A stretch of DNA of 64,000 bases, taken from Balanoglossus misakiensis. Its lineage: Eukaryota > Hemichordata. The notes under the pieces are model-generated. The model saw nothing but the letters and a program-made list of their open reading frames with translations. It was not told the origin of the DNA and ran no database searches. Shown here one piece after another: positions 22,901 through 33,600 of this stretch. The first letter of the stretch is position 1, and every line of letters begins with the position of its first letter. The position numbers were made by a program, and so were the translations under genes. The DNA lies in NCBI GenBank assembly GCA_040954595.2, contig CM082581.2, positions 4,650,001 to 4,714,000 of the forward strand. The letters are read 5' to 3'.

Positions 22901-25280
22901 GATTTATCTTTGCAGTGATATGTGTTTCCAATTATGCAGCAGTGTAGAAAACAGCCAACAGGTGGCAGTGACAAAATCTCTCTACATCCCTAATGTCATA
23001 GTTCAAAGTTCATCACAGTTCAGCACTTCTGGTCAGACTTGCCAACCAACTGCAAAAGAGAAACAGAAAACAGAAATTATAAACATAGATATGATAGAAT
23101 AACATAAACGGTGTCTTGTATCAAACATAATTAATTGAAAAAGGGCAGTGAGAGAGAGACTTTGTTCCTTTAGTAATAACGACATACTGTGTAAGTATAT
23201 TTACATACCTCATGAATTATTATTCCAGTTACTGGGCTGATTTTTTCCGGGAATTTCTCAAACAAGGCACTAATTTGTCACATGTCCATATCCTTGACAT
23301 GTACTACTACTGTTTTCGACATATTACTCTGTAACGACATATAAAGACATGTTACTCTGTAAGTACATTTACATACCAATCATGAGATCGCCAAATTTTG
23401 TCATCAGAAAAAAATATTTTAGATAGTTTACTTGGGTTACTGGTAGTATAGGGGGGGGGGGGTGATATAATACTTACAAAGAAATGAATTTAGTATTCAG
23501 GTCTACCGGTGAACAAGCAAAATAGTATAATTATCCGCAACTCACATTTTTCCAGCTCATGAATTATTATTCCAGTTACCGGGCTGATTTTTCCTGGAAT
23601 TTTTCAAACAAGGCACTCATTTGTAATGTTTCCATATCCTTGACATTTATTACTATGTATTGTTTTCCAGGAAATGCCATATTTTGATATTTTCTTAAGG
23701 CCACAATTTACTCATTTCTCAAACTATTTCTGTACAATGACTGTACCACCATGGTCTCGCATGTAAAACCAGTACTCACACATCATTTACAATGTGGTCA
23801 GATGCTTCATTGATCTCCTGGCTGTGTGTATCTGTTTAACCCTTACTCCCCCAGTTCCCTCTTTAGTGGTCCAACCTTACCATACAGAACAGTGGGTTTG
23901 GACCAGGGTTTGGACTGAACCATGGTGGTGAAAGGGTTAAATTTTGTCCCCGAAATGAATCAATAGAGGCTGTAACAGCGTTCATTGTACTCTTCGTAAA
24001 CTATTTTATACTCTAGATTAACCTGTATCTTACAGGATTCAAATATGAAGCCACTGCACTGTAGTAATTCGTGTTGCCAGGAACGCAACATACAAAACCA
24101 CTCGGCCAAATGCTCACCTCCAAAAAAAGTGTTGCAAATCAAAATGCTTATGAAATCTTCGCATATATGCTTCAATACTTTTTATCACATTCCAATCTAA
24201 TTTTAATTAGTGATTAGGGCATACTGTTTGATTAATGGCAGCCTATAGTATTTGTGAACGAAATTCAGTAAATACAGTAAACAGAAATGTAGTCCAGATT
24301 TTTATATGCCACCTACATCAGATATACCATACTAAAGTCTTCCAAATACCTGCATTTTTCCGTTTCTTCCAGGCATAAAATGTCAAGATCATTGTCAAGG
24401 TCGACTACTGTGTATTGTATGAATGAACTGGAATTGGTTGAAACTGCAAAAATGGTATTGAAAGAAGTAAGCAGAATAAACTTTACATGATGCCTGTAGA
24501 TACACTGTAATTCTCCCATTTTAATTTGCACTTTCTATCAACCTGCTGGGTGATCATTTGTAGATTTTCTCTTTTTAAATCACACTTAATGTGAGTTTAT
24601 TACCTGTAAATACCAACAACTCATGAACTGTTTCAAGATGAAAAGATTAGACAGAGATAAACTTAACTTTTCAGTTCTGATATTTCAAATTCTCCTTCAG
24701 ATTGGCTACAGGAATCAAGATTTAGTGAAATCAGAAACCGCAAAGAATGTAGTTTCACCTGAGAAAATGCAGAAACTAAATATGGAGACAAATGCTGACA
24801 GTCGTCTCATTGTTGATAGGCCTATCCTAAGTGATGCGTCAACTGAAGAGGACTGTGAGGTCCACAGCGATGAAGAGCGCCCTCTATCGGATGGATTATC
24901 TGTTGACTCTGAAAACGAAAGACAGAGGTAAGATGTCAATTGTACTCGTAGTTTGAAGGGTTTCCGTGATCACATTTTTAAGCACAAACATTGCAATAAC
25001 ATTCCTTTCTACTTTGTCTTGAAACAGAGGCAAGCAGCCGGGCGAGCGGGGTCGAAGTGCATCGCCAAAAAGTGATGGTCAAGTCGGAATTCCTCACAAC
25101 CAAGGTGACATGGAGACTGATGCAGTTGCCGTTGACTACAGCGATTCAGTGGATAGTACAACTGAGGCTGCCGATGTTCCCATCACACCATCGACAACAC
25201 AAACCAAAACAACTGATAAAGCAGAAAAGAAGAAAGTCACCCCAGGACTTGATCTAACTTTCTTAGATGATATTTTCTAA
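16999..25280 (+). CDS. PNKP-like P-loop kinase plus degenerate HAD-phosphatase domain protein
   Basis: Exons: 16999-17037, 18355-18561, 20623-20901, 21463-21616, 22138 to about 22961, 24701-24927 and 25028-25280 (TAA); phases join throughout, giving about 640-660 residues. Residues 9-16 are a Walker A loop, GLPFSGKS, split by intron 1. VVIDDEN (60-66) matches the IDNTN box of polynucleotide kinases, followed by TRASYINSI and FECVTFEPHNKMRVYWAREW as in PNKP. Residues 176-308 follow a HAD phosphatase of the PNKP/HisB type: PALFIQWQ where DxD is expected, LPPQPGL for KPxPGM and VATAAHIKSAEAAGV for the GDxxxD motif. The catalytic Asp residues are absent, and the kinase Asp after the P-loop also seems replaced (RVSAQEIY). 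A coiled stretch and a low-complexity acidic tail end in LDLTFLDDIF. The end of exon 5 is uncertain: a 54-nt in-frame intron (22886-22939) may or may not be spliced. Family by domain; function unknown. Confidence 0.82.
17419..17432. promoter_or_regulatory. Perfect palindromic RFX X-box in intron 1 of the PNKP-like gene
   Basis: GTTACCATGGCAAC fits the X-box consensus on both half-sites with a 2-bp spacer. It lies about 420 bp after the start codon of the PNKP-like gene, inside intron 1 and near the presumed divergent promoter. It could regulate either gene; this is inference from motif and position. Confidence 0.5.
17761..17934. mobile_element. TTAA-flanked MITE, family A, copy 3 (intronic)
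   Basis: Flanked by TTAA at 17757-17760 and 17935-17938. Perfect termini AGGTATACGGTCACCT and its complement. It lies in intron 1 of the PNKP-like gene. The CArG position is mutated here (CCATATATAG), but TTACCATGGTAAC is kept at 17889-17901. Confidence 0.92.
18662..18746. mobile_element. TTAA-type MITE, family B, copy 2 (intronic)
   Basis: The left terminus CCCTTTCACC follows TTAA (18658-18661); the right terminus GGTGAAAGGG is followed by TTCA, a one-base variant of TTAA. The body is inverted relative to the 9760 and 23840 copies. A CCC terminus next to TTAA fits piggyBac-type elements. It lies in intron 2 of the PNKP-like gene. A partial end (CCATGGGGGTGAAAGGG) recurs at 18796-18812. Confidence 0.85.
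18822..18837. repeat. C16 homopolymer
   Basis: An uninterrupted run of 16 C directly after the partial family B end at 18796-18812. Confidence 0.9.
18957..19307. mobile_element. Near-complete palindromic (foldback) MITE flanked by TTAA, family C
   Basis: Flanked by TTAA at 18953-18956 and 19308-19311. The left arm begins AGGGACAAAGTCTCTCTCTC and the right arm ends with its complement. Homology between arms continues almost to the centre (about 170 bp each), through ATTCTACATGTGGATATAT and the AACTCGCC-AAAATGAATAA block, so the single strand would form a long hairpin. It lies in intron 2 of the PNKP-like gene. No coding capacity. Confidence 0.9.
21768..21860. repeat. Fragment of a dispersed repeat
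   Basis: The block with CCTAAAATTTGGTATGCAGG resembles 25788-25850 (CCTTGAAATTTGGTTTGCAG, followed in both by a GATCA-containing stretch). The similarity is partial and the repeat ends are not defined. Confidence 0.4.
23103..23172. mobile_element. Partial copy of family C MITE (right arm)
   Basis: About 65 bp match the right arm of the 18957-19307 element (TCTTGTATCAAACATAATTA, then GGCAGTGAGAGAGAGACTTT and the TTTAG end). The left arm is missing. It begins right after the open frame extending from exon 5 of the PNKP-like gene, which closes at 23102. Confidence 0.75.
23211..23668. repeat. Direct repeat pair of about 110 bp, 347 bp apart
   Basis: 23211-23320 and 23558-23668 both start CATGAATTATTATTCCAGTT and share the blocks TTTTTC-GGAATTT-TCAAACAAGGCACT and TCCATATCCTTGACAT, with scattered differences. 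The flank TGTAAGTA-ATTTACATACC is also repeated (about 23190 and 23357). This looks like an old local duplication in an intron. Confidence 0.75.
23840..23936. mobile_element. TTAA-flanked MITE, family B, copy 3 (intronic)
   Basis: TTAA flanks both ends (23836-23839 and 23937-23940). Termini CCCTTACTCC and GGTGAAAGGG. The body carries CCCCCAGTTCCCTCTTTAG and GGACTGAACCATGGTGGTG. It is the copy with both TTAA flanks intact. Confidence 0.88.
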
Positions 25281-25332
25281 AAGCTGAGCCTATATTACAA
25301 TTAACGTTAAAAACTTTATTTCTTTATAAAAA

Positions 25333-25338
25333 AATAAA
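25333..25338 (+). terminator. Polyadenylation signal of the PNKP-like gene
   Basis: AATAAA lies 53 bp after the TAA stop at 25278-25280, in an A/T-rich stretch on the coding strand. Confidence 0.6.
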
Positions 25339-25399
25339 ATCATTTATTTTTTATATGTATCATATAAGAATGGCTGTAGTTTTATGGTGAATATGACCT

Positions 25400-26513
25400 A
25401 TATATGTTAGTAAATGTGTGTTAGAGTGACAACACTATATCTAACTGCACTATAGTAAATTCCACGAACTGTAAATCACCAGACTGAAGGACATAATGTC
25501 ATTTAGACTCAAAAAATGTTGTATCTAAAAAGGAAACTTATGAGTTTCACCGATATGAACTGTTACTGTAAATGATATTCTTAGTTTGACAGCTACAGCT
25601 GCCAGAAACATGAACGAACGAATGAATGAATGAATAGTGAGCTGTACTGAAGCCAAACATTTTGCATTGTAAACGACAAAATCTAAAAAGCTATGCTTAG
25701 AGGGCGCCCTGGCAAAAGTGTGATAAGCGTTGCGTATTTACAGTTTGGGGCAATTTTTGTCTTGGTCAAGAGTTTTCTCTGAAACCGCTTGTCTGAGTGC
25801 CTTGAAATTTGGTTTGCAGGGTTTGATGTCTAGGGATGATCAGTAATACGACAAATAATCGCGTTATCGCCACTGGGGGCATGCGCTGACGGACTTATAC
25901 TGTGATCAAATCTCTATTTATGAATCGAGTCCCAGGGCTTGGATTCAGACCATAAGCAAAACTAACCATGTGTTATTAAATAACTCAAGCAGCGTCATTG
26001 AATACTCCAGATGTTCTCAGCATCAATACCATCCCAACCCCCATTGTTGATTCAGTGTACACACAACTTTTAATTATACGTATTAGACATACTAGTAAGC
26101 TGGCGGTACACGCACAGTCCCTCCACCCGTACACGTAACCTAGTTTCCCATTGAGATCGCCTCCTCACTTGAACATTAAGCGCATTATGGCGTAATTTTC
26201 GGATTATTTGCTGAGCGCAACTTTTAATATAATTTCGAAATAGTCAAGATCTACGCATACACGGCCCATAATTTCATAAGATTCCAAGTTCGTTTGATGG
26301 CGCCGATGCGTTACAAAACTTCAATGGATGGTCGTTCAGTGATGACAATAAGCTGAGCACGGCACCTGTCATCAATGAAAATGAGTCGCGCGCATTACAA
26401 GAACGTTTAGTTCTGGTTATGCAGACGGTGGAATTTAGCAGATGACTTAGCGGTATTCTTTAAATGCTCTATGCGTAACTTTGTGGAATACACAGGTTGA
26501 TGGCACCGGTCAC
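25400..26513. other. Intergenic between the PNKP-like gene and the orphan GPCR
   Basis: No coding region recognised. It holds a fragment of a dispersed repeat (25788-25850) and presumably the GPCR promoter and 5' UTR. A possible splice acceptor (AATACACAG, about 26486-26494) lies just before the receptor's reading frame, so an upstream 5' exon cannot be excluded. Confidence 0.4.
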
Positions 26514-27587
26514 ATGGCGATTATGGATACTGAAGAAGGAATGCGGGAGATATTCCCGCCAAGTCCGGCACCAACACAAAATGAGAGCAACCATACCGCC
26601 TTCGTCATTTTACAGAGCTGCGTCCTGGGACTTCTCGTCTTCGGCATCATCCTGGCGAACGTCATCATACTGATGACCGCCATGAAACTGCAGCATTTGC
26701 CCGTAGCCACGAAACACCTGGTGATTTCGCTCGCTTTGGCCGATTTGGGAGTCGGCATCAACACGAGTTACAGCTTCATATCCAGCGTGGTCGGGTATTG
26801 GCCCTTCACGTGGGTGTGGTGCCTGGTGACTGGGATACACGCCAAAGTTTTCACGTCTGTGTCTGTTCTCTCTATAGTTCTCCTTGTAGGGGAGCGCTAT
26901 GTTGCCATCGAGTACCCCTTCAAATACGCGTCGCTGGTAACACTTTGGCGTGTCAGGATATGCATTGTGATAACATGGAGTATGGTGGAAATTTTTGCGT
27001 GGATTCGATATGGAATATTCCAAGGCGATTTTATCAACTACAACGACATATACAAATCCTGTAGTCCGAACTACGGCGATCCTGATATCGTCGGGGAAAC
27101 CATAAGCACGATGATTCTGTACATTTTCGTCCCCGCTCTGATTATAATCGTTCTCTGCGGCCGAATCGCCTATATTTCACACAAGCACGCCAGACAGATA
27201 CAGGACATGTCCGTTGTAGGTCCACGTACAGAAGATGGCGACCAGTCAACGCAAGATTCAAATCAACGACCAAAACTGACCAGACGACACCTGAAGGGCT
27301 TCAAGACCATGTGCTTAACGGCTGGATGTTTCATCGTCGCGTGGTTTCCCTTCGCTGTCACATCGATTTATACATCTTTATCTGGAAGTGTCGTAGACCC
27401 GTGGATCGCATTTCTCACTTCAACGTTGGCTATATCCAACAGCTTTTGGAATGCGATAATCTATAACGTCATGAGCAAGAAATTTCGTCGAACGGCCAGG
27501 ACTGTACTGGGATGCAACGAGAACGTCATTCAGGCGGAGGACAGCACGGGCACCGACAACAGTGATAATCCAATGGCCACGAATTGA
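26514..27587 (+). CDS. Orphan class A (rhodopsin-like) GPCR, single exon
   Basis: A 357-residue plasma-membrane receptor with seven hydrophobic segments. From the ATG at 26514: glycosylation sites N23 and N26; TM1 with N49 (GIILANVIIL); TM2 LALAD (D77); C103 at the top of TM3 with a partner Cys in loop 2 (YKSCSPNY); ERY at 127-129, the DRY position; TM6 VAWFPF; and TM7 NAIIY, where the usual Pro of NPxxY is Ala. The residue at the aminergic Asp position of TM3 is Ala110, so it is not a classical amine receptor. Third loop and tail are moderate, with basic KKFRR after TM7. The frame is open 11 codons upstream without another ATG, so 26514 (or the ATG at 26523) is the start unless an upstream exon exists. 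Ligand unknown. Confidence 0.85.
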   Translation: MAIMDTEEGMREIFPPSPAPTQNESNHTAFVILQSCVLGLLVFGIILANVIILMTAMKLQHLPVATKHLVISLALADLGVGINTSYSFISSVVGYWPFTWVWCLVTGIHAKVFTSVSVLSIVLLVGERYVAIEYPFKYASLVTLWRVRICIVITWSMVEIFAWIRYGIFQGDFINYNDIYKSCSPNYGDPDIVGETISTMILYIFVPALIIIVLCGRIAYISHKHARQIQDMSVVGPRTEDGDQSTQDSNQRPKLTRRHLKGFKTMCLTAGCFIVAWFPFAVTSIYTSLSGSVVDPWIAFLTSTLAISNSFWNAIIYNVMSKKFRRTARTVLGCNENVIQAEDSTGTDNSDNPMATN

Positions 27588-28646
27588 CTCGACCAGAGAA
27601 ACGTAATTACATGTATCTTCAACGGGCGAAGAGTTTGAAAATCAACTTAATATTGGTGCATCCGTCACCAGCGATTTCTCGGGCATTTGTGAAGCAATTT
27701 TTGAACAACTTGGCCTGAGTATGGTGCCCTAATGGTCTGTCCATACACGCCTCATGTTTTCACGAAACAATCTCATTACAAAATATTGGGTGCGAAACTT
27801 AACAGACAAACTGATGATGATATCCAATACCGTACGGATGTCCTCGCCGTTCAAAATCTTTTGGTATATCTTTCCTGGGGGTGTTTTGTTGCTAAATCGG
27901 ATTATATTATATATATTAAAAAAAAAACGTTCTAGTGTGCAAACACTGTTGCTAAGCCTATTAATTATACAAGGTCTTACCATGTCATACCATTTCTCGC
28001 AAATGTCGGTATGAATATTGCATTTCCCATGATATAACATCAGCCCACATTTATTCTACATAAATATATATTGCCTCATTTCACATGTTAGATGCGATTC
28101 GATAATATAGGTGAAGCTACTTCATCGCAAGCTTTATTATGTCGGCATACAGAATAACATAATATGTGCTTCTGTTGCGCCTGTGCGCAAATTGTAGTGG
28201 ATCTATGAACCATGGTACCACGGTGTGCAACCTGGGGCGATAGAGTCAGGACCAGCAGCTGTTGTGGCATTTACAGTACTTTTAAGAATAACTGCCTAAC
28301 GTCTTCTTCTGTACTGTTAAACATTTGTTCACCATGGGAGTTTAACGTTTCTCCTGCCAATCATTCAGATCTTGACTAAAATCACGTCGATTATCAAACA
28401 TGTTTTTAGAAGAAATTCATTTCGCTAACATAGCTGACGTAAAGATGTGTTCGAAATATTGTTTCTTCCGGCATAATCACTAATGGGTGTCATTGAAGCC
28501 AATACACGTCTCGTATGATTTCCTCTAAAATGTTCTTCTAATTTCCTCCTGTCCTTAGCCTTCTCAATCCTGATGATATGTTTGATCTACCTCTGCCTTC
28601 TTTTATTTGACCTTTATCCTTCTTCGCGTATACATGTATACGCTTT
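27588..28646. other. Intergenic, no gene recognised
   Basis: Downstream of the orphan GPCR. Short open frames only; no repeat or clear AATAAA recognised close to the stop. Confidence 0.4.
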
Positions 28647-29131
28647 GTATGTATGTATGTATGTATGTATGTATGTATGTATGTATGTATGTATGTATGT
28701 ATGTATGTATGTATGTATGTATGTATGTATGTATGTATGTATGTATGTATGTATGTATGTATGTATGTATGTATGTATGTATGTATGTATGTATGTATGT
28801 ATGTATGTATGTATGTATGTATGTATGTATGTATGTATGTATGTATGTATGTATGTATGTATGTATGTATGTATGTATGTATGTATGTATGTATGTATGT
28901 ATGTATGTATGTATGTATGTATGTATGTATGTATGTATGTATGTATGTATGTATGTATGTATGTATGTATGTATGTATGTATGTATGTATGTATGTATGT
29001 ATGTATGTATGTATGTATGTATGTATGTATGTATGTATGTATGTATGTATGTATGTATGTATGTATGTATGTATGTATGTATGTATGTATGTATGTATGT
29101 ATGTATGTATGTATGTATGTATGTATGTATG

Positions 29132-29162
<31 letters not shown>

Positions 29163-29251
29163 GTATGTATGTATGTATGTATGTATGTATGTATGTATGT
29201 ATGTATGTATGTATGTATGTATGTATGTGTGTGTGTGTGGGGGGGGGGGGG
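28647..29251. repeat. (ATGT)n array of about 580 bp, then (GT)n and G13
   Basis: A near-perfect tetranucleotide array runs to about 29228 with one visible interruption (AAGT at 29161). It is followed by a short GT run and a 13-G homopolymer (29239-29251). The unit is 4 bp, so all frames stay open and give false MYVC or THIY-type proteins on both strands. Confidence 0.97.
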
Positions 29252-30240
29252 TTCTGTATACACGTAATCTCAAGAGCGCCTGAACGGACTCAAATCAAAT
29301 TTGGTACACGGTATCTTATTGCTGATATCATCCACATTAGAATTAGCATCGTGGATGTAATAGAAGACGCTGTTTGTTGAGACTGCAACTGATATTACGA
29401 GCAACAGGATAGTTTTACATAATGCTATCAAATAATGCGCTGCATCCATCCCCGGTAGTATCGAACACAAACTAGCATTCGAAAAATAACGAAATTACAC
29501 CAGAACTTGAGACGAGCAGTAGGCCGTGCCGCCGCACAGAGCAGCGCCACCAAACATCCTGACTGCATGTGTAACAACGATGATGATCTTTTTGAACTCG
29601 GTATGTGACAAGTCATAATTCTCTAAGCTACACGTGTACTTAACTCGGGGTTTTTATCCCCCTCTCCTAAGTTTGCAGTTGACGTTGCTGTCATGGTAAT
29701 TTCACGAATAATATCACATGTCTCTAAATTATTAAAACGTTGAGACGCAAAGAGTAACGTGTATCTACTGCACGTTTAGACTAATTAGATCCTATCAAAA
29801 ACGGTTAAGTCAACCTACCTTCCATTAGTCGACCTATTCCACAATCTCACCACATTTCTTCCTTGCCGAGCAGCAATTCCAATGCATGTCTATAGTGCTG
29901 TTGTAGAGACGACCCGACGTCCATAAATGACGGATTGCCCCTTTCCGGATAAGATCGCATTTCCAGGAGGAACACGAACCCCCGATTGTAAATTGATAAT
30001 CTAAGATAGGCACCGCGCAAGAATGAGAACGGCTGAGGATGTATTAAACCTCAGAAAAAAATCTCCGAATGTTTTTTTTTTATTCCTAGCGCAGCGACTA
30101 CAGCATTTCATATCGACTATAACACCACACGTTAGGACGGTTATACTTTTAGGTTATATGTATAGAATAGAACAGAATATTTGCTTTCTCGGACAGTATC
30201 AATTTGGTATTTATAACAATTCGCCATCTTCCGATCAGTC
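29252..30240. other. Intergenic, no gene recognised; may include LINE-derived sequence
   Basis: A stretch near 29285-29310 (CAAATTTGGTACACGG) resembles the dispersed-repeat fragments at 21768 and 25788. The rest lies 3' of the reverse transcriptase relic on the minus strand and may belong to the same dead element, but no motif was recognised. Confidence 0.35.
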
Positions 30241-30640
30241 TTTGTAATTGCCTCAACTTTCAGCTCAGGGAAGAATATCATCTGCATACATATATTAATG
30301 AGAGACGCGACAACTGGAACACCCAACCGAAGATCATGTATCTCGATTGCTAAATCATTAATAAACCACGACAACAGAGCCGGGAAAATGTCTCCTTGTC
30401 TAACACCATTAAGATGACTTGTCGCAAAGCAAGGTGAGTGGGTGCTATTATCATTAATGCAGGAGAGAGAGACCCGCTGTATAGATGTGATTGCTTCTCC
30501 CGAAGTGCCTATTTATGTAACTGTTCAGCAGAATGTAAAGAAAAACTTAGTATCAATCCATTAAAAGCCTTTTCATGTCCACAAAAGCCCAAGAATGTAT
30601 AGACAGACCATTTACAGCAGTTTATATTAAACAAGTTTAT
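30240..30640 (-). pseudogene. Decayed LINE reverse transcriptase fragment
   Basis: Read on the minus strand, the order of motifs is that of a non-LTR reverse transcriptase. A motif A remnant FVDMK then AFNG, one base out of frame, lies at about 30558-30588. NGVRQGD follows at about 30391-30410, running in frame into WFINDLAIEI. The catalytic YADDI (30274-30288) is one base out of frame with the preceding block. Several stops and frame breaks show it is dead. Ends of the element were not found. Confidence 0.8.
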
Positions 30641-33600
30641 ATCAGTCCAACCGAAAGTCGACATGCTTGAGCTGTTTCTGTTCCTATAGACGGACAGAAT
30701 AACACAAATTAGTGTTGACAGAACGGGTTCAGAAAAGCGAGAAAGTGTCGTGTGTTTTGCTCATATGTTTTGAGAACTACGCCTATCATTTAGAATGCCA
30801 GATTAGAGCTTACGGACCCGAGACACAAGGTTGGTGTCAATCCAGTTCAATGTAACTTATGGGTCAAAGAATTATACTTGATTAATGCTTTACAGCCAAT
30901 GGATGCCTGTTGTGCCCAAAGTAAAACAGAACAACAGGCATAGTACATTTTCTTTGACATGATTGTAAAGAAAGTCAAGCGTTGTAAGTGCGTTAGTCGC
31001 GACCATGGAAAAACGGCTACCATAATGGATAGTTTCAAAACACTGATCATACATATTTTGCCGCCAATTTATGTGAATTTTGATTCAGACATTTCCGAGT
31101 AGTGACTTCTGATTGCAAAGGACGAGTATAAAATTCTCCTGCAATGATTTTCAGATACATGTATGTATGGATGAATTATCTGTGTGCCACGCCCTACAAC
31201 CCTTCTGATGGTTAAACTTTGCTGTGGCCAATTTGTATACGAATTGACCGAATCAATATCCCCAGTTATAGTCAGCATCAGCGAAGAGTACCGTGATTGC
31301 TGCATCATTATGCATCGAAGAATATTTGTACAAAAACAAACTTTATTACAGTCATATTTCAGAGATTGCTCATGTACCAAAGATAATTACCTATTACAAT
31401 TATCTCCAAGTGAAAACCACAGACAATTACATGAAAATGAACACGTTTTGTCAATAAGCGTAAATCTATCGTTTGCCAAATAATGCGGAAAATGGCTGCT
31501 TGTTCAGCGTGGCGCAAGAGGACGGTAATAATCACACTCTGCCGTGCAAAGCTATATTTTGACTTGTCGACCAAAAAAGAGCTCAGTTTGAGAAACTCGA
31601 CCCCTCTTTTGGTGTGTACATATAGATGAAGTGTCCTGGAATAGAAAACAACCTATGCTTGATAGTGCCACAACTCGCTTGCGAATGTAACATTCAGTCC
31701 GTTTATATCATGTTAAGACTCGGTAACGATGTGCCCTTTGCAGATATCTACATGTACACTCACATTTAAAGTGCTCTGTTTAGAATTCCAACAGCATGTT
31801 GTACCTGCCGTAATTTGTTTGCACTGTATTAAAAGGCGAGGCATTTACGTGGGGAGTTCCAAAGAAACGAGACTAAACCGTACCAAGTTAATCACATAAA
31901 ACAAGAAATCACCTGCGTTTATGATACACTTTGAAAAAATCGAATCACTTCTGAACATAAAGAAAACGGATTAACAGAGGCTGTGTCATTTCAGTTGTCT
32001 GATAAAGACTGGGGAATGGAATAACGTTGAGGTTCTGAATATTTTATTTGGACATGGTGTGACGCGTTTTGATGTAGTGTGATGTGATATGAAGAGATGA
32101 GGTGCAATTCGATGTGATGTGATGTGATGTGATGTGACGCGTTGTACGGTGGTATGCTGTGCTTTGCTGTACTCTGTGTGGAGTATATACTATAGTAGCT
32201 AAGTAGAATGGTGGAATGGACGTCGACTGACATGATGTAGGCCTAGTATGGTGATTGAAGAGAAGAGGAATTGAATGTGAAAGGATGATTTAAGAAACCT
32301 TTTAGCACGTCTGTTATGAAATTACGTCGTATAAGAAATATATACAGGACAAATGGTGTAATGGGACGTGGTTTGGTGTTTTCTGCCGTGTGCATGCAGT
32401 TAAGTGCCATTTGGTGTTGCACGGTGGTTTGATGTACGACACAGTATAAGCACATATGTAACACAACTTTTTGTGCTCCCGCAAAATGGCAAAACATCAT
32501 TTCAATTGCTTAATTATGCCCTAAGATTACGATATAGTATATGATTATCGTCAGAATGCCAGTAACCAAACTAAAACAGCGAATGCTAGCGACAATAAAC
32601 ATAGTTTTTTTTTATCAGAGATGTTAGGCTTGATACGAGTGCTCAACGCCCCAGTGATTTTGTAACCGCCACTACTTATAAGGAGCTCTTTTGGAAAGAC
32701 AATACTGTTTGGTGTAGTGGGTTTTTGGAGCGAAAATCCTTTAAATTAATTGGATAGCACAAATGGATGACGTTGGCAATTAAAAGTACCTTTAAACAAA
32801 GCAGGGTACTGAAGGTTCGATGTGGCCTTGTATGAACGGATCATACCAAAGCATTTTCAGGCTCCCACTTCTTATACAGTGTTGTCGTTACATCCGTTCG
32901 GAATCGCGGGACATTGTATACGAGACCAAACGTTAGGACAAATGCTGCTGATTGTATACGATTGAATGTCCGCAGAATTTCAAATCTCCTCTCATTGTAT
33001 GTCATCGGTGGCCGTGAAATGCGAACCTAAATTACAAAAAAGACCAAGTAACATGCTTGTAATCACATCTCCATATACAGCGTGGACGTGGGCAGTATGC
33101 CAGGTTTTATTTCCAACACATGATTTTAAGTACAGTACATGACTTACAAAGTATTTTGTGTTTCAAGCAAATCTTATAAAAGAGATCTACAATTTCCATG
33201 GTAACACCGGCATATGTGACCCGTTAGCCCTCATTATACAGGAATTTTAGAACAGAACATCGTTAATAATGACAAAATGTTTCCAATGGTACAATCACAT
33301 TGTTCATATATAAAATATCGCAAATGACAATTTTAGGACAAAACTACCACTCTTGATCGGTGCAACAGGTAATTTATAATTTTGAAAACGTGTATTTATG
33401 AAATAGTTCTAATTATGACATGTATCAGTGTACACAAAGAAATTTCTCAAGCACTGTGCCAGCCATTAATATTCCATTGAGTGTTATTATGATTGAATGT
33501 ACAGCTCAAAAACATAAGTACAGCATAATAAATAACCTGCCCATAACAATCGTTCGTATAATTTCGTTTTTCGATTCCCAGTTATAATTCAACGTTATTT

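Noticed and set aside
26610-27023. Minus-strand open frame of 137 codons
   Set aside because: Antisense shadow of the orphan GPCR.
28647-29228. CRISPR-like or satellite array
   Set aside because: The unit is 4 bp without spacers; it is a simple microsatellite in an animal genome.
28538-29380. Long open frames encoding MYVC or THIY repeats in several frames and both strands
   Set aside because: Artefacts of the (ATGT)n microsatellite; the same applies to 41652-42356, 56330-57130 and 63013-63284.
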